From Nitriliruptoraceae bacterium (GTDB taxonomy: Bacteria > Actinomycetota > Nitriliruptoria > Nitriliruptorales > Nitriliruptoraceae), in NCBI GenBank assembly GCA_007134165.1, contig SLLJ01000474.1, positions 1-5,320 on the forward strand: a stretch of 5,320 nucleotides of DNA, written 5' to 3'. A program made the translations under genes and the position numbers. How positions within the stretch are numbered: position 1 is the stretch's first letter; each line of letters starts with the position of its first letter. The notes below the pieces were generated by a model, which did not search any database, was not told where the DNA came from, and worked only from the letters and a program-made list of their open reading frames with translations. Shown piece after piece: positions 1 to 4,991 of this stretch.

Positions 1-819
1 CAGGGGCACCCCTACGGCCGGGTGCTGCACTTCGGGGTCCGCGAGCACGCCATGGCCGCGATCTGCAACGGCATCGCCCTGCACGGCCTGACCCGTCCGT
101 ATGGCGGCACCTTCCTCGTGTTCTCCGACTATGCGCGCCCCGCGATCCGGCTCGCCGCCCTGATGGGCCTGCCGGTCACCTACGTCTTCACCCACGACTC
201 GATCGGGCTGGGCGAGGATGGTCCCACCCACCAGCCCGTGGAGCACCTCACCGCGCTGCGTGCGATCCCGGGCCTGGACGTGGTCCGCCCCGCGGACGCC
301 AACGAGACCGCCCTTGCCTGGGCCGAGGTGCTGCGCCGCGGCGGTTCGCTGCCGGGCCGGCCGGTGGCGCTTGCGCTGTCGCGCCAGGGACTGCCGGTAC
401 TCCCGGGCACGTCCGCCGAGGGCGTGGCGCGCGGCGGATACGTGCTCGCCGACGCTGATCACGGTCCCGACGTGGTGCTGCTGGCCACCGGTTCCGAGGT
501 CCACCTCGCGCTCGAGGCCCGCGAACGGCTGCTCGGCAGGGTCGGGGTCCGGGTCGTCTCGATGCCCTGCCAGGAGTGGTTCGCCGCCCAGGACGACGAC
601 TTCCGCGCGGCGGTGCTGCCGCCGGACTCGACGCCCCGGATCTCGGTTGAAGCCGGCATCGAGATGTCGTGGCAGCACCTGATCGGCGAGGGTGGTCGCC
701 ACCTCGGCGTCGAAGGCTACGGTGGCAGCGCGGACCCTGCGGCCCTGTTCTCCGAGCACGGAGTGACCATCGAGTTGATCGTCGAGGCCGTGCTCGACCT
801 GACGAGGAGCGTTCCATGA
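1..819 (+). CDS. tkt: Transketolase, C-terminal part (5' end outside window)
   Basis: Transketolase moves two-carbon ketol units between sugar phosphates in the cytoplasm, using thiamine diphosphate (ThDP). Reading frame 1 is open from the first base. The visible 272 residues are about 40% of a usual protein of about 700 residues and cover the pyrimidine-binding and C-terminal domains. Seen here: HFGVREHAM (fragment residues 10-18), whose Glu15 corresponds to the ThDP-activating glutamate; SDYARPAIRLAAL (42-54); and THDSIGLGEDGPTHQP (64-79) with the family's conserved His, Asp and Ser. The C-terminal domain has ATGSEV (162-167), and the end region GYGGSADPAALFSEHGVT resembles the family's usual 'FGaSAP...FG' ending. 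A GTG at base 22 opens the same frame but lies inside the conserved domain, so it is not the true start. The stop overlaps the tal start (ATGA), indicating one operon. The family call is secure from motifs alone. Confidence 0.97.
   Translation, partial: QGHPYGRVLHFGVREHAMAAICNGIALHGLTRPYGGTFLVFSDYARPAIRLAALMGLPVTYVFTHDSIGLGEDGPTHQPVEHLTALRAIPGLDVVRPADANETALAWAEVLRRGGSLPGRPVALALSRQGLPVLPGTSAEGVARGGYVLADADHGPDVVLLATGSEVHLALEARERLLGRVGVRVVSMPCQEWFAAQDDDFRAAVLPPDSTPRISVEAGIEMSWQHLIGEGGRHLGVEGYGGSADPAALFSEHGVTIELIVEAVLDLTRSVP
804..809 (+). promoter_or_regulatory. Ribosome binding site of tal, inside the tkt 3' end
   Basis: GAGGAG lies six bases before the ATG at 816 and within the last codons of tkt. 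It fixes the tal start at 816 and excludes an upstream in-frame start at 669, whose extra residues would be translated from tkt sequence. With the ATGA stop/start overlap, it suggests that tal is translated by coupling to tkt. Confidence 0.8.
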
Positions 820-1931
820 GCACCTCACCGTCCACCGACCTGCGCCCCACCGCCGCTCTGAGCCGGCAGGGGGTCGCGATCTGGCTCGATGACCTGTCGC
901 GAGAGCGGCTGGACACCGGCGGGTTGGCCGCCATGATCGTCGAGCGCGACGTGGTGGGCGTGACCACCAACCCCAGCATCTTCCAGGCGGCGATCACCGG
1001 CTCGGACCGTTACGCCGACGACATCGCCGCGCTCGCTGCCGACCGGGCCGACGCCGAAGCGATCGTGCGGGCGCTGACCACCGACGACGTGCGCCGGGCC
1101 TGTGACCTCTTCACGCCGGTGTGGGAGGCCTCCGGGGGTCAGGATGGCCGGGTGTCGATCGAGGTCGATCCACGCCTGGCCCACGACACCGAGGGCACGC
1201 TCACGCAGGCCCGCGAGCTGTGGGCCGAGGTCGACCGCCCCAACCTGCTGGTCAAGGTCCCCGCTACCCCTGCGGGGCTGCCGGCGGTGCGCCGCCTGAT
1301 CGCCGAGGGCATCAACGTCAACGTCACGCTGCTGTTCTCCCTCGAACGCTACCGCCAGACCATCGACGCCTACCTCGCTGGGCTCGAGGACCGGCTTGCT
1401 GCCGGCCACCCGCTGGCCGAGGTCGCCTCGGTGGCCTCCTTCTTCGTCTCGCGGGTCGACACCGAAGTGGATGCGCGGCTGGATGCGCTGGGCACCCCCG
1501 AGGCGGCAGCGGTGCGCGGCACGGCCGCGGTCGCCAACGCCCGGCTGGCCTACGGCGCGCACCTGGCCACGGTCGCCGGACCACGGTGGGAGCCGCTGGC
1601 CGCGGTCGGCGCCCGCCCGCAGCGGCCGCTGTGGGCCTCCACCGGAGTCAAGGACCCGGCCTATCCGGCGGCGCGGTACGTGACCGAGTTGGTCGCGCCC
1701 GGCACCGTGAACACCATGCCCGAGGCGACCCTCGAAGCGGTCGAGGAGGCACCGGCCGTCACGGCCGACTCGATCACCCCGGCGCTCGACGATGCCCGCG
1801 CCGAACTCGACGCGCTGGCCGGTCTCGGCATCGACCTGACCGAGGTCACCGACGTGCTCGAGGCGCAGGGGGTGAAGAAGTTCGTCGACGCCTGGGAGCA
1901 GTTGCTGGAAGCGGTCTCGTCGCGGAGTTGA
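816..1931 (+). CDS. tal: Transaldolase
   Basis: Transaldolase transfers a dihydroxyacetone unit from sedoheptulose 7-phosphate to glyceraldehyde 3-phosphate, giving erythrose 4-phosphate and fructose 6-phosphate. The protein has 371 residues, the length of the long actinobacterial/plant-like subtype rather than the shorter E. coli TalB type. Seen: WLDDLSR (23-29), whose first Asp aligns with the catalytic Asp of TalB; TNPSIFQ (51-57); SIEVDPRLAHD (114-124) with the conserved Glu116; LLVKVPAT (144-151) with Lys147 as the expected Schiff-base lysine; GINVNVTLLFS (165-175); ASFFVSRVDTEVD (207-219); and LWASTGVKDPAY (272-283). All expected catalytic residues are present. The start at 816 is chosen from GAGGAG six bases upstream and the ATGA overlap with tkt. 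The gene ends only six bases before the stop of the convergent minus-strand gene, with no room for a separate terminator. In many actinobacteria tal is followed by zwf, opcA and pgl; that is not the case here. Confidence 0.96.
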   Translation: MSTSPSTDLRPTAALSRQGVAIWLDDLSRERLDTGGLAAMIVERDVVGVTTNPSIFQAAITGSDRYADDIAALAADRADAEAIVRALTTDDVRRACDLFTPVWEASGGQDGRVSIEVDPRLAHDTEGTLTQARELWAEVDRPNLLVKVPATPAGLPAVRRLIAEGINVNVTLLFSLERYRQTIDAYLAGLEDRLAAGHPLAEVASVASFFVSRVDTEVDARLDALGTPEAAAVRGTAAVANARLAYGAHLATVAGPRWEPLAAVGARPQRPLWASTGVKDPAYPAARYVTELVAPGTVNTMPEATLEAVEEAPAVTADSITPALDDARAELDALAGLGIDLTEVTDVLEAQGVKKFVDAWEQLLEAVSSRS

Positions 1932-1937
1932 CGCCGG

Positions 1938-3035
1938 TCAGTCGGCCGACGGCCGGCTGCCAGGACCGAACTCGACGCCGTCCGGCAGTTGCGCGTCGTC
2001 GCCGAGCACGGTCGGGCCGACGACGGTGGCGCCGGCTCCGACTCGGGCGCCCGGTCCGGAGGCCAGGCCCTGCACCCGGGCGCCGGCACCCACCTCGGTG
2101 TCGTCGGCGAGCACGCTGTCGGTGACGTCTGCGTCCGGTCCGATCTGGCAACCGGCGCCGAGCACGACGTCGGGTCCGACACGAGCCCCGGCTGCCAGCA
2201 CGCAGCCTGGCCCGAGGAGGACCGGGCCAGTCAGCGTCACCTCCGGTCCGACCACGACGTCGCGGCCACGGCGTATGTCGTGTTCGTCGGGCGGGACCGC
2301 GTCCAGGGTCGGCCACGCAAGTGCGCCCGACAGCGCCAGCCGGTGCCCGGCGAGGTAGCGCTCGGGGGTGCCCAGGTCCGCCCACGCCGCGTCGGACACC
2401 GCCCCGCGTACGTGTGCGCCGTCGGCGACCAGGGTGGGGAACACCTCGCGCTCGAAGGACAGCCGGCCGGTCGGGAACCGCAGGATCGCGTCGGGATCGA
2501 GTACGTAGGTGCCGGCGTTGACCGTGTCGTGACCCGGAAGCGTGCCCGGCGGGGGCTTCTCGACGAACCCGGTGATGCGCTCACCGTCGAGCACGCACAC
2601 TCCGAAGGTCGAGGTGTCCGGCACCCGGGTGAGCACCAGGGTGGCGTCCGCGCCCGCGTCGAGGTGGCCCCGTGTCACGGCGGTGAGGTCCACGTCGGTC
2701 AGCACGTCGCCGTTGAGCACCAGCACCGGCCCGTCGCAGGATCCGATCGCAGCACGGACGCCGCCGGCGGTGTCGAGGGGTTCGGGCTCCGGGACCGCGC
2801 GAAGGTCGAGCCCGTGCTCGCGGGCCAACGGGTCGAGGACACTGAAGGGAGCCGGGTCGGCGCCGACCACCAACCACACCCGTTGCACGCCGGCCGTGGA
2901 CAGCCGCAGCAGCATCCCGGCGAGCAGCGGCGCGCCACAGAAGGGCAGCAGCGGTTTGGGCGTGGTGTCGGTCAGCGGGCGCAGTCGGGTCCCCGCGCCG
3001 CCCGCGACGATCATGGCTTCTCGCACGGCGGACAC
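1938..3035 (-). CDS. manC: Mannose-1-phosphate guanylyltransferase-like sugar nucleotidyltransferase with hexapeptide beta-helix
   Basis: The predicted cytoplasmic enzyme joins a nucleoside triphosphate and a sugar 1-phosphate, releasing pyrophosphate; GDP-mannose formation is the likely reaction. Of 365 residues, 8-235 form the nucleotidyltransferase domain. Seen: GGAGTRLRPLT (12-22) and PKPLLP (26-31), the nucleotide-binding signature with Lys27; LDTAGG (87-92); LNGD (107-110), carrying the metal-binding Asp110; FVEKP (157-161); NAG (173-175); SFEREVFP (193-200); and WADLGTPERY (218-227). Residues from about 250 to 353 are imperfect hexapeptide repeats (VGPEVT, LGPGCV, VGAGAR) forming a left-handed beta-helix, as in the actinobacterial mannose-1-phosphate guanylyltransferase group. 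The GTG start at 3035 has GGAG seven bases upstream; an ATG at 3014 would remove seven residues and has weaker support. Divergence from a phosphomannomutase gene favours mannose as substrate. The class is certain, but nucleotide and sugar specificity are inferred, and a glucose-1-phosphate thymidylyl- or uridylyltransferase role remains possible. Confidence 0.85.
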   Translation of the reverse strand: MSAVREAMIVAGGAGTRLRPLTDTTPKPLLPFCGAPLLAGMLLRLSTAGVQRVWLVVGADPAPFSVLDPLAREHGLDLRAVPEPEPLDTAGGVRAAIGSCDGPVLVLNGDVLTDVDLTAVTRGHLDAGADATLVLTRVPDTSTFGVCVLDGERITGFVEKPPPGTLPGHDTVNAGTYVLDPDAILRFPTGRLSFEREVFPTLVADGAHVRGAVSDAAWADLGTPERYLAGHRLALSGALAWPTLDAVPPDEHDIRRGRDVVVGPEVTLTGPVLLGPGCVLAAGARVGPDVVLGAGCQIGPDADVTDSVLADDTEVGAGARVQGLASGPGARVGAGATVVGPTVLGDDAQLPDGVEFGPGSRPSAD

Positions 3036-3041
3036 GGCGGT

Positions 3042-3046
3042 TCTCC
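3042..3046 (-). promoter_or_regulatory. Ribosome binding site that decides the GTG start of the nucleotidyltransferase
   Basis: On the minus strand the sequence reads GGAGA, and its GGAG core ends seven bases before the GTG at 3035. This spacing supports the GTG as the start over the in-frame ATG seven codons later. Confidence 0.65.
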
Positions 3047-3130
3047 AGACGATTCAGGAGGCGGTCGTGGGACGGGACGCTAGGCGACGGCCGCCGACCG
3101 TGGCATGCTACCCGCTCCCGTGCCTGATCC

Positions 3131-3136
3131 GAGGAG
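3131..3136 (+). promoter_or_regulatory. Ribosome binding site that decides the GTG start of the mutase
   Basis: GAGGAG lies six bases before the GTG at 3143. It is a strong match at standard spacing and supports this GTG as the mutase start. Confidence 0.75.
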
Positions 3137-3142
3137 TCGCCC

Positions 3143-4546
3143 GTGTCTGGACCTACACCCGAGGTGCTCGACCGCATCGTCAAGGCCTACGACGTGCGCG
3201 GCCTGGTCGGCGAGGAACTCGACGAACGGGTGGTACGCGCGCTCGGTGTCGCCGTGGCTTCGGTGCTGGCCGCCGACGACGAGGCGGTGGTGGTCGGCCG
3301 CGACATGCGCCCTTCCTCTCCGGGGTTGGTGGACGCGTTCGCGGACGGGGTCATGAGCTGCGGACTCGACGTCGTAGACCTCGGGCTGGCGTCGACGGAC
3401 CAGGTGACCTACGCCTCGGGGGAGCTCGGGCTGCCCGCGGCGATGTTCACCGCCAGCCACAACCCGCCCGCCTACAACGGCATCAAGCTCTCGCGGGCCG
3501 GCGCGGTGCCGGTGTCCATCACCAGCGGGCTGGCCGAGGTGCGCGACGCCGCCGCGGCCGAACTCGAAGGAGCTGGGCGTGGTGTGGCCGCCCCCGGAGT
3601 TGGCCGTGGGAGTCGCCGGGAGCTGGATCTGCTGGAGCCCTTCGCAGCGCACGTGCGCAGCTTCGTCGAGGTGGACCGGCTCGCCCCGGTGTCGGTCGCC
3701 GTCGACGCCGGCAACGGCATGGCTGGACTGCTGTGGCCCGCCGTGGTCGCCGGTACCCCGATCTTGACCGAGCCGCTGTACTTCGAGCTCGACGGCACGT
3801 TCCCCAACCACCCGGCCAACCCCCTGCTCGAAGACAACCTGCGTGACCTGCAGGCGGCCGTCCGATTGGGCGGGCACGCGCTCGGGCTGGCCTTCGACGG
3901 CGACGCCGATCGGGTCTTCGCCGTGGACGAGACCGGTCGGGCGGTGTCCTCGTCACTGATCGGCGCGGTGGTCGCCGACCGGCTGCTGCGCCGGGAGCCG
4001 GGCGCGACCGTGCTCTACAACCTGGTGTGCTCGCGGAGCGTTCCCGAGACCATCGAAGCCGCGGGAGGGGTGCCGGTGCGCACCCGGGCCGGGCACTCCT
4101 TCATCAAGCAGCGCATGGCCGAGACCGATGCCGTCTACGCCGTAGAGCACTCCGGACACCATTACTTCCGCGACAACCACCGCGCCGACTCCGGGGTGAT
4201 CGCTGCGCTGGTCCTGCTCGAGGCGGTCGCTGACGCCGGAGCGCCTTTGTCGCAGGTCGTGGCCCCCTACGACCGCTACGCCGCGTCCGGCGAGTACGAC
4301 GTCGAGGTGGAGGACCGCGAAGCAGCCCTCGACCGAGTCCGCACGCACTTCGCCGGCCGGGGCCCCGTCGACGAGCAGGACGGGCTGCTGATCGACACCA
4401 CCTCCGGGTGGTTCAACCTGCGGCCGAGCAACACCGAGCCGGTGCTGCGGCTCAACGTCGAGGCGGCCGACACCGCCGCAGTGGCGGCACTGCTGGCCGA
4501 GGTCACGTCGGTGACGAGGAGCCGAGGAGGGGATTCGAACCCCTGA
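3143..4546 (+). CDS. manB: Phosphomannomutase/phosphoglucomutase (alpha-D-phosphohexomutase family)
   Basis: This 467-residue cytoplasmic enzyme is expected to interconvert mannose 6-phosphate and mannose 1-phosphate, and perhaps the glucose equivalents, through a phosphoserine. Family landmarks appear in order: AYDVRG (15-20) at the N terminus; TASHNP (103-108), with Ser105 as the phosphorylated serine; VDAGNGMAG (187-195); the metal loop FDGDADR (251-257) with Asp252, Asp254 and Asp256; the sugar-recognition loop EHSGHHYF (335-342), whose Glu and Ser typify the PMM/PGM type; and the phosphate-binding RPSNTEP (427-433). Length and domain order are normal and no key residue is missing. The GTG start at 3143 follows GAGGAG at six bases. 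It diverges from a mannose-1-phosphate guanylyltransferase-like gene, so the pair would convert mannose 6-phosphate to GDP-mannose. The last eight or nine residues (RGGDSNP end) are encoded by the antisense strand of tRNA-Thr, and the stop lies within the tRNA gene. The family is secure; mannose versus glucose preference is inferred. Confidence 0.93.
   Translation: MSGPTPEVLDRIVKAYDVRGLVGEELDERVVRALGVAVASVLAADDEAVVVGRDMRPSSPGLVDAFADGVMSCGLDVVDLGLASTDQVTYASGELGLPAAMFTASHNPPAYNGIKLSRAGAVPVSITSGLAEVRDAAAAELEGAGRGVAAPGVGRGSRRELDLLEPFAAHVRSFVEVDRLAPVSVAVDAGNGMAGLLWPAVVAGTPILTEPLYFELDGTFPNHPANPLLEDNLRDLQAAVRLGGHALGLAFDGDADRVFAVDETGRAVSSSLIGAVVADRLLRREPGATVLYNLVCSRSVPETIEAAGGVPVRTRAGHSFIKQRMAETDAVYAVEHSGHHYFRDNHRADSGVIAALVLLEAVADAGAPLSQVVAPYDRYAASGEYDVEVEDREAALDRVRTHFAGRGPVDEQDGLLIDTTSGWFNLRPSNTEPVLRLNVEAADTAAVAALLAEVTSVTRSRGGDSNP
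4502..4515. repeat. Short inverted repeat just 3' of tRNA-Thr, inside the mutase 3' end
   Basis: GTCAC-GTCG-GTGAC is a perfect five-base-pair stem with a four-base loop. It starts five bases beyond the tRNA 3' end on the minus strand, where a transcript leaving the tRNA would read it. No T-tract follows on the minus strand, so it is not a standard intrinsic terminator. It also encodes mutase residues in the T-S-V-T segment. A processing or stopping signal is possible but so is chance. Confidence 0.3.
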
Positions 4547-4593
4547 CCGTCCGCTTACAAGGCGGATGCTCTGCCGGACTGAGCTACCTCGGC
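4520..4593 (-). tRNA. tRNA-Thr, anticodon UGU
   Basis: On the minus strand 74 bases fold into a complete cloverleaf: acceptor GCCGAGG/CCTCGGC (plus-strand 4587-4593 with 4521-4527), D stem GCTC/GAGC, anticodon stem TCCGC/GCGGA around loop CTTGTAA, a five-base variable loop CGGTC, and T arm AGGGG-TTCGAAT-CCCCT with the invariant TTCGA core. The anticodon in the loop is TGT, which reads ACA (Thr). The discriminator is T at 4520, followed by CCT, so the CCA end is not fully encoded and must be added enzymatically. Its 3' 27 bases overlap the end and stop codon of the convergent mutase gene. All stems are fully paired and the gene looks functional. Confidence 0.97.
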
Positions 4594-4607
4594 GCGGTGC
4601 CGGAGCC

Positions 4608-4613
4608 AGGATA
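4608..4613 (-). promoter_or_regulatory. Candidate -10 element for tRNA-Thr
   Basis: The minus strand reads TATCCT (four of six bases of TATAAT) ending 14 bases before the mature tRNA 5' end, which would put the transcription start a few bases ahead of the tRNA. The expected -35 position, 16-18 bases upstream, has no good match to TTGACA. This is a weak candidate supported mainly by position. Confidence 0.3.
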
Positions 4614-4621
4614 GTGTGCAC

Positions 4622-4667
4622 GGTGACGACCACGACGTAGTTGCACTGGTGTCGTTCGTCTGTCACC
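4622..4667. repeat. Imperfect long inverted repeat between tRNA-Thr and the DUF3263 gene
   Basis: Reading inwards, GGTGAC (4622-4627) pairs with GTCACC (4662-4667). After one unpaired T at 4661, GAC (4628-4630) pairs with GTC (4658-4660). After a small internal loop, ACGAC (4632-4636) pairs with GTCGT (4651-4655). The total is 14 base pairs around a 14-base loop. It sits 33 bases before the ATG at 4701 and does not cover the ribosome binding site. It could be an operator, a leader hairpin in the DUF3263 transcript, or a barrier between the divergent units. No T-tract follows it in either direction. The pairing is directly visible; any function is inference. Confidence 0.4.
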
Positions 4668-4687
4668 CTGTCGCACGACCCGGACTC

Positions 4688-4692
4688 AGGAG
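4688..4692 (+). promoter_or_regulatory. Ribosome binding site that decides the ATG start of the DUF3263 gene
   Basis: AGGAG lies eight bases before the ATG at 4701. It supports that ATG over the longer in-frame TTG at 4641, which would add 20 residues unlike the family and start within the hairpin region. Confidence 0.75.
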
Positions 4693-4700
4693 CCCTTCCG

Positions 4701-4982
4701 ATGGCTGCGTTCCACGACACGGATCCTTCGGCGCTCGACGAACGCGCGCAGGAGGTCCTAGACTTCGAGCGGGAGTGGTGGCGGTACGCGGGTGCCAAGG
4801 AGCAAGCGATCCGGGAGCGCTTCGACGTCTCGCCGACCCGCTACTACCAACTGCTCAACCGGGTCATCGACGACGAGGAGGCGGTCGTCTACGACCCCAT
4901 GCTCGTGAAGCGACTGCGGCGTCTGCGCGCAGCACGTCAGCGCCAGCGCGCAGCCAAGCGACTCGGCGCGAACGCGCGGTAA
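4701..4982 (+). CDS. DUF3263 family small protein (possible DNA-binding helix-turn-helix)
   Basis: This 93-residue protein matches my recollection of the actinobacterial DUF3263 family, whose function is not established. The core runs from about residue 19 to 87: VLDFEREWWRYAGAKEQAI (19-37), then RFDVSPTRYYQLLNRVID (40-57), then YDPMLVKRLRRLRAARQRQR (64-83) and a basic Arg/Lys-rich tail. The segment AIRERF-DVSPTRYYQLLNRV reads like a helix-turn-helix, with a short turn before 'SPTRYYQLL' as the possible recognition helix. Together with the very basic C terminus, this makes nucleic-acid binding plausible but unproven. There is no signal peptide or transmembrane segment. The ATG at 4701 is chosen from AGGAG eight bases upstream. 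The next gene starts nine bases after the stop, so the two are probably co-transcribed. In Mycobacterium tuberculosis the family member Rv0430 likewise precedes a LytR-C-domain membrane protein (Rv0431/VirR), from memory. Confidence 0.85.
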   Translation: MAAFHDTDPSALDERAQEVLDFEREWWRYAGAKEQAIRERFDVSPTRYYQLLNRVIDDEEAVVYDPMLVKRLRRLRAARQRQRAAKRLGANAR

Positions 4983-4984
4983 GG
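4980..4984 (+). promoter_or_regulatory. Weak ribosome binding site overlapping the DUF3263 stop codon
   Basis: TAAGG includes the TAA stop of the DUF3263 gene and lies seven bases before the GTG at 4992. The overlap suggests coupled translation. The match to the Shine-Dalgarno core is modest, and an in-frame ATG at 5007 with GGTGAG ten bases upstream is an alternative start. Confidence 0.4.
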
Positions 4985-4991
4985 CACCACG

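Larger units (their letters stand above)
3036..3142. promoter_or_regulatory. Divergent intergenic region between the nucleotidyltransferase and mutase genes
   Basis: These 107 bases separate two gene starts that point away from each other, so they should hold promoters for both. A minus-strand TAGCAT (plus-strand 3105-3110) matches four of six bases of the TATAAT -10 consensus, but no good -35 hexamer lies 16-18 bases upstream. On the plus strand I see no convincing -10/-35 pair. GCATGC (3103-3108) is a short palindrome. I see no clear operator or riboswitch. That promoters lie here is an inference from gene orientation; their positions are not resolved. Confidence 0.45.

Noticed and set aside
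248..997. Long minus-strand open frame opposite the tkt end and tal start
   Set aside because: Its Arg/Pro/Gly-rich translation resembles no family, and it is antisense to two securely identified enzymes. Such frames arise in GC-rich codon-biased DNA.
1932..1937. Intrinsic terminator between the convergent tal and nucleotidyltransferase genes
   Set aside because: Only six bases separate the stops, and I see no hairpin followed by a T-tract around the junction on either strand.
1121..2125. Plus-strand 334-codon open frame across tal and into the convergent gene
   Set aside because: It is an out-of-frame shadow of tal, very rich in Arg and Gly, with no recognisable motif. It spans the convergent junction, which a real gene is unlikely to do here.
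2542..3846. Plus-strand 434-codon open frame across the divergent region, with a perfect AGGAGG at 3056-3061 before a GTG at 3067
   Set aside because: The Shine-Dalgarno match looked attractive, but the frame is antisense to the nucleotidyltransferase and out of frame with the mutase. Its translation is low-complexity Arg/Gly/Ala-rich, so it is a shadow.
4496..4527. Seven-base direct repeat GCCGAGG at 4496-4502 and 4521-4527, as a possible integration scar at the tRNA 3' end
   Set aside because: It is too short for a typical attachment site, lies inside mutase coding sequence, and there is no integrase or foreign DNA nearby. It is likely chance in GC-rich sequence.
4641..4700. In-frame TTG at 4641 as an earlier start of the DUF3263 gene
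   Set aside because: The added 20 residues do not resemble the family, and AGGAG at 4688-4692 points to the ATG at 4701.
3953..4798. Minus-strand 281-codon open frame covering the tRNA
   Set aside because: It contains the translation typical of a tRNA gene read as protein (a stretch with SVRQSIRL and GVRIPSSAP) and is otherwise antisense to the mutase.
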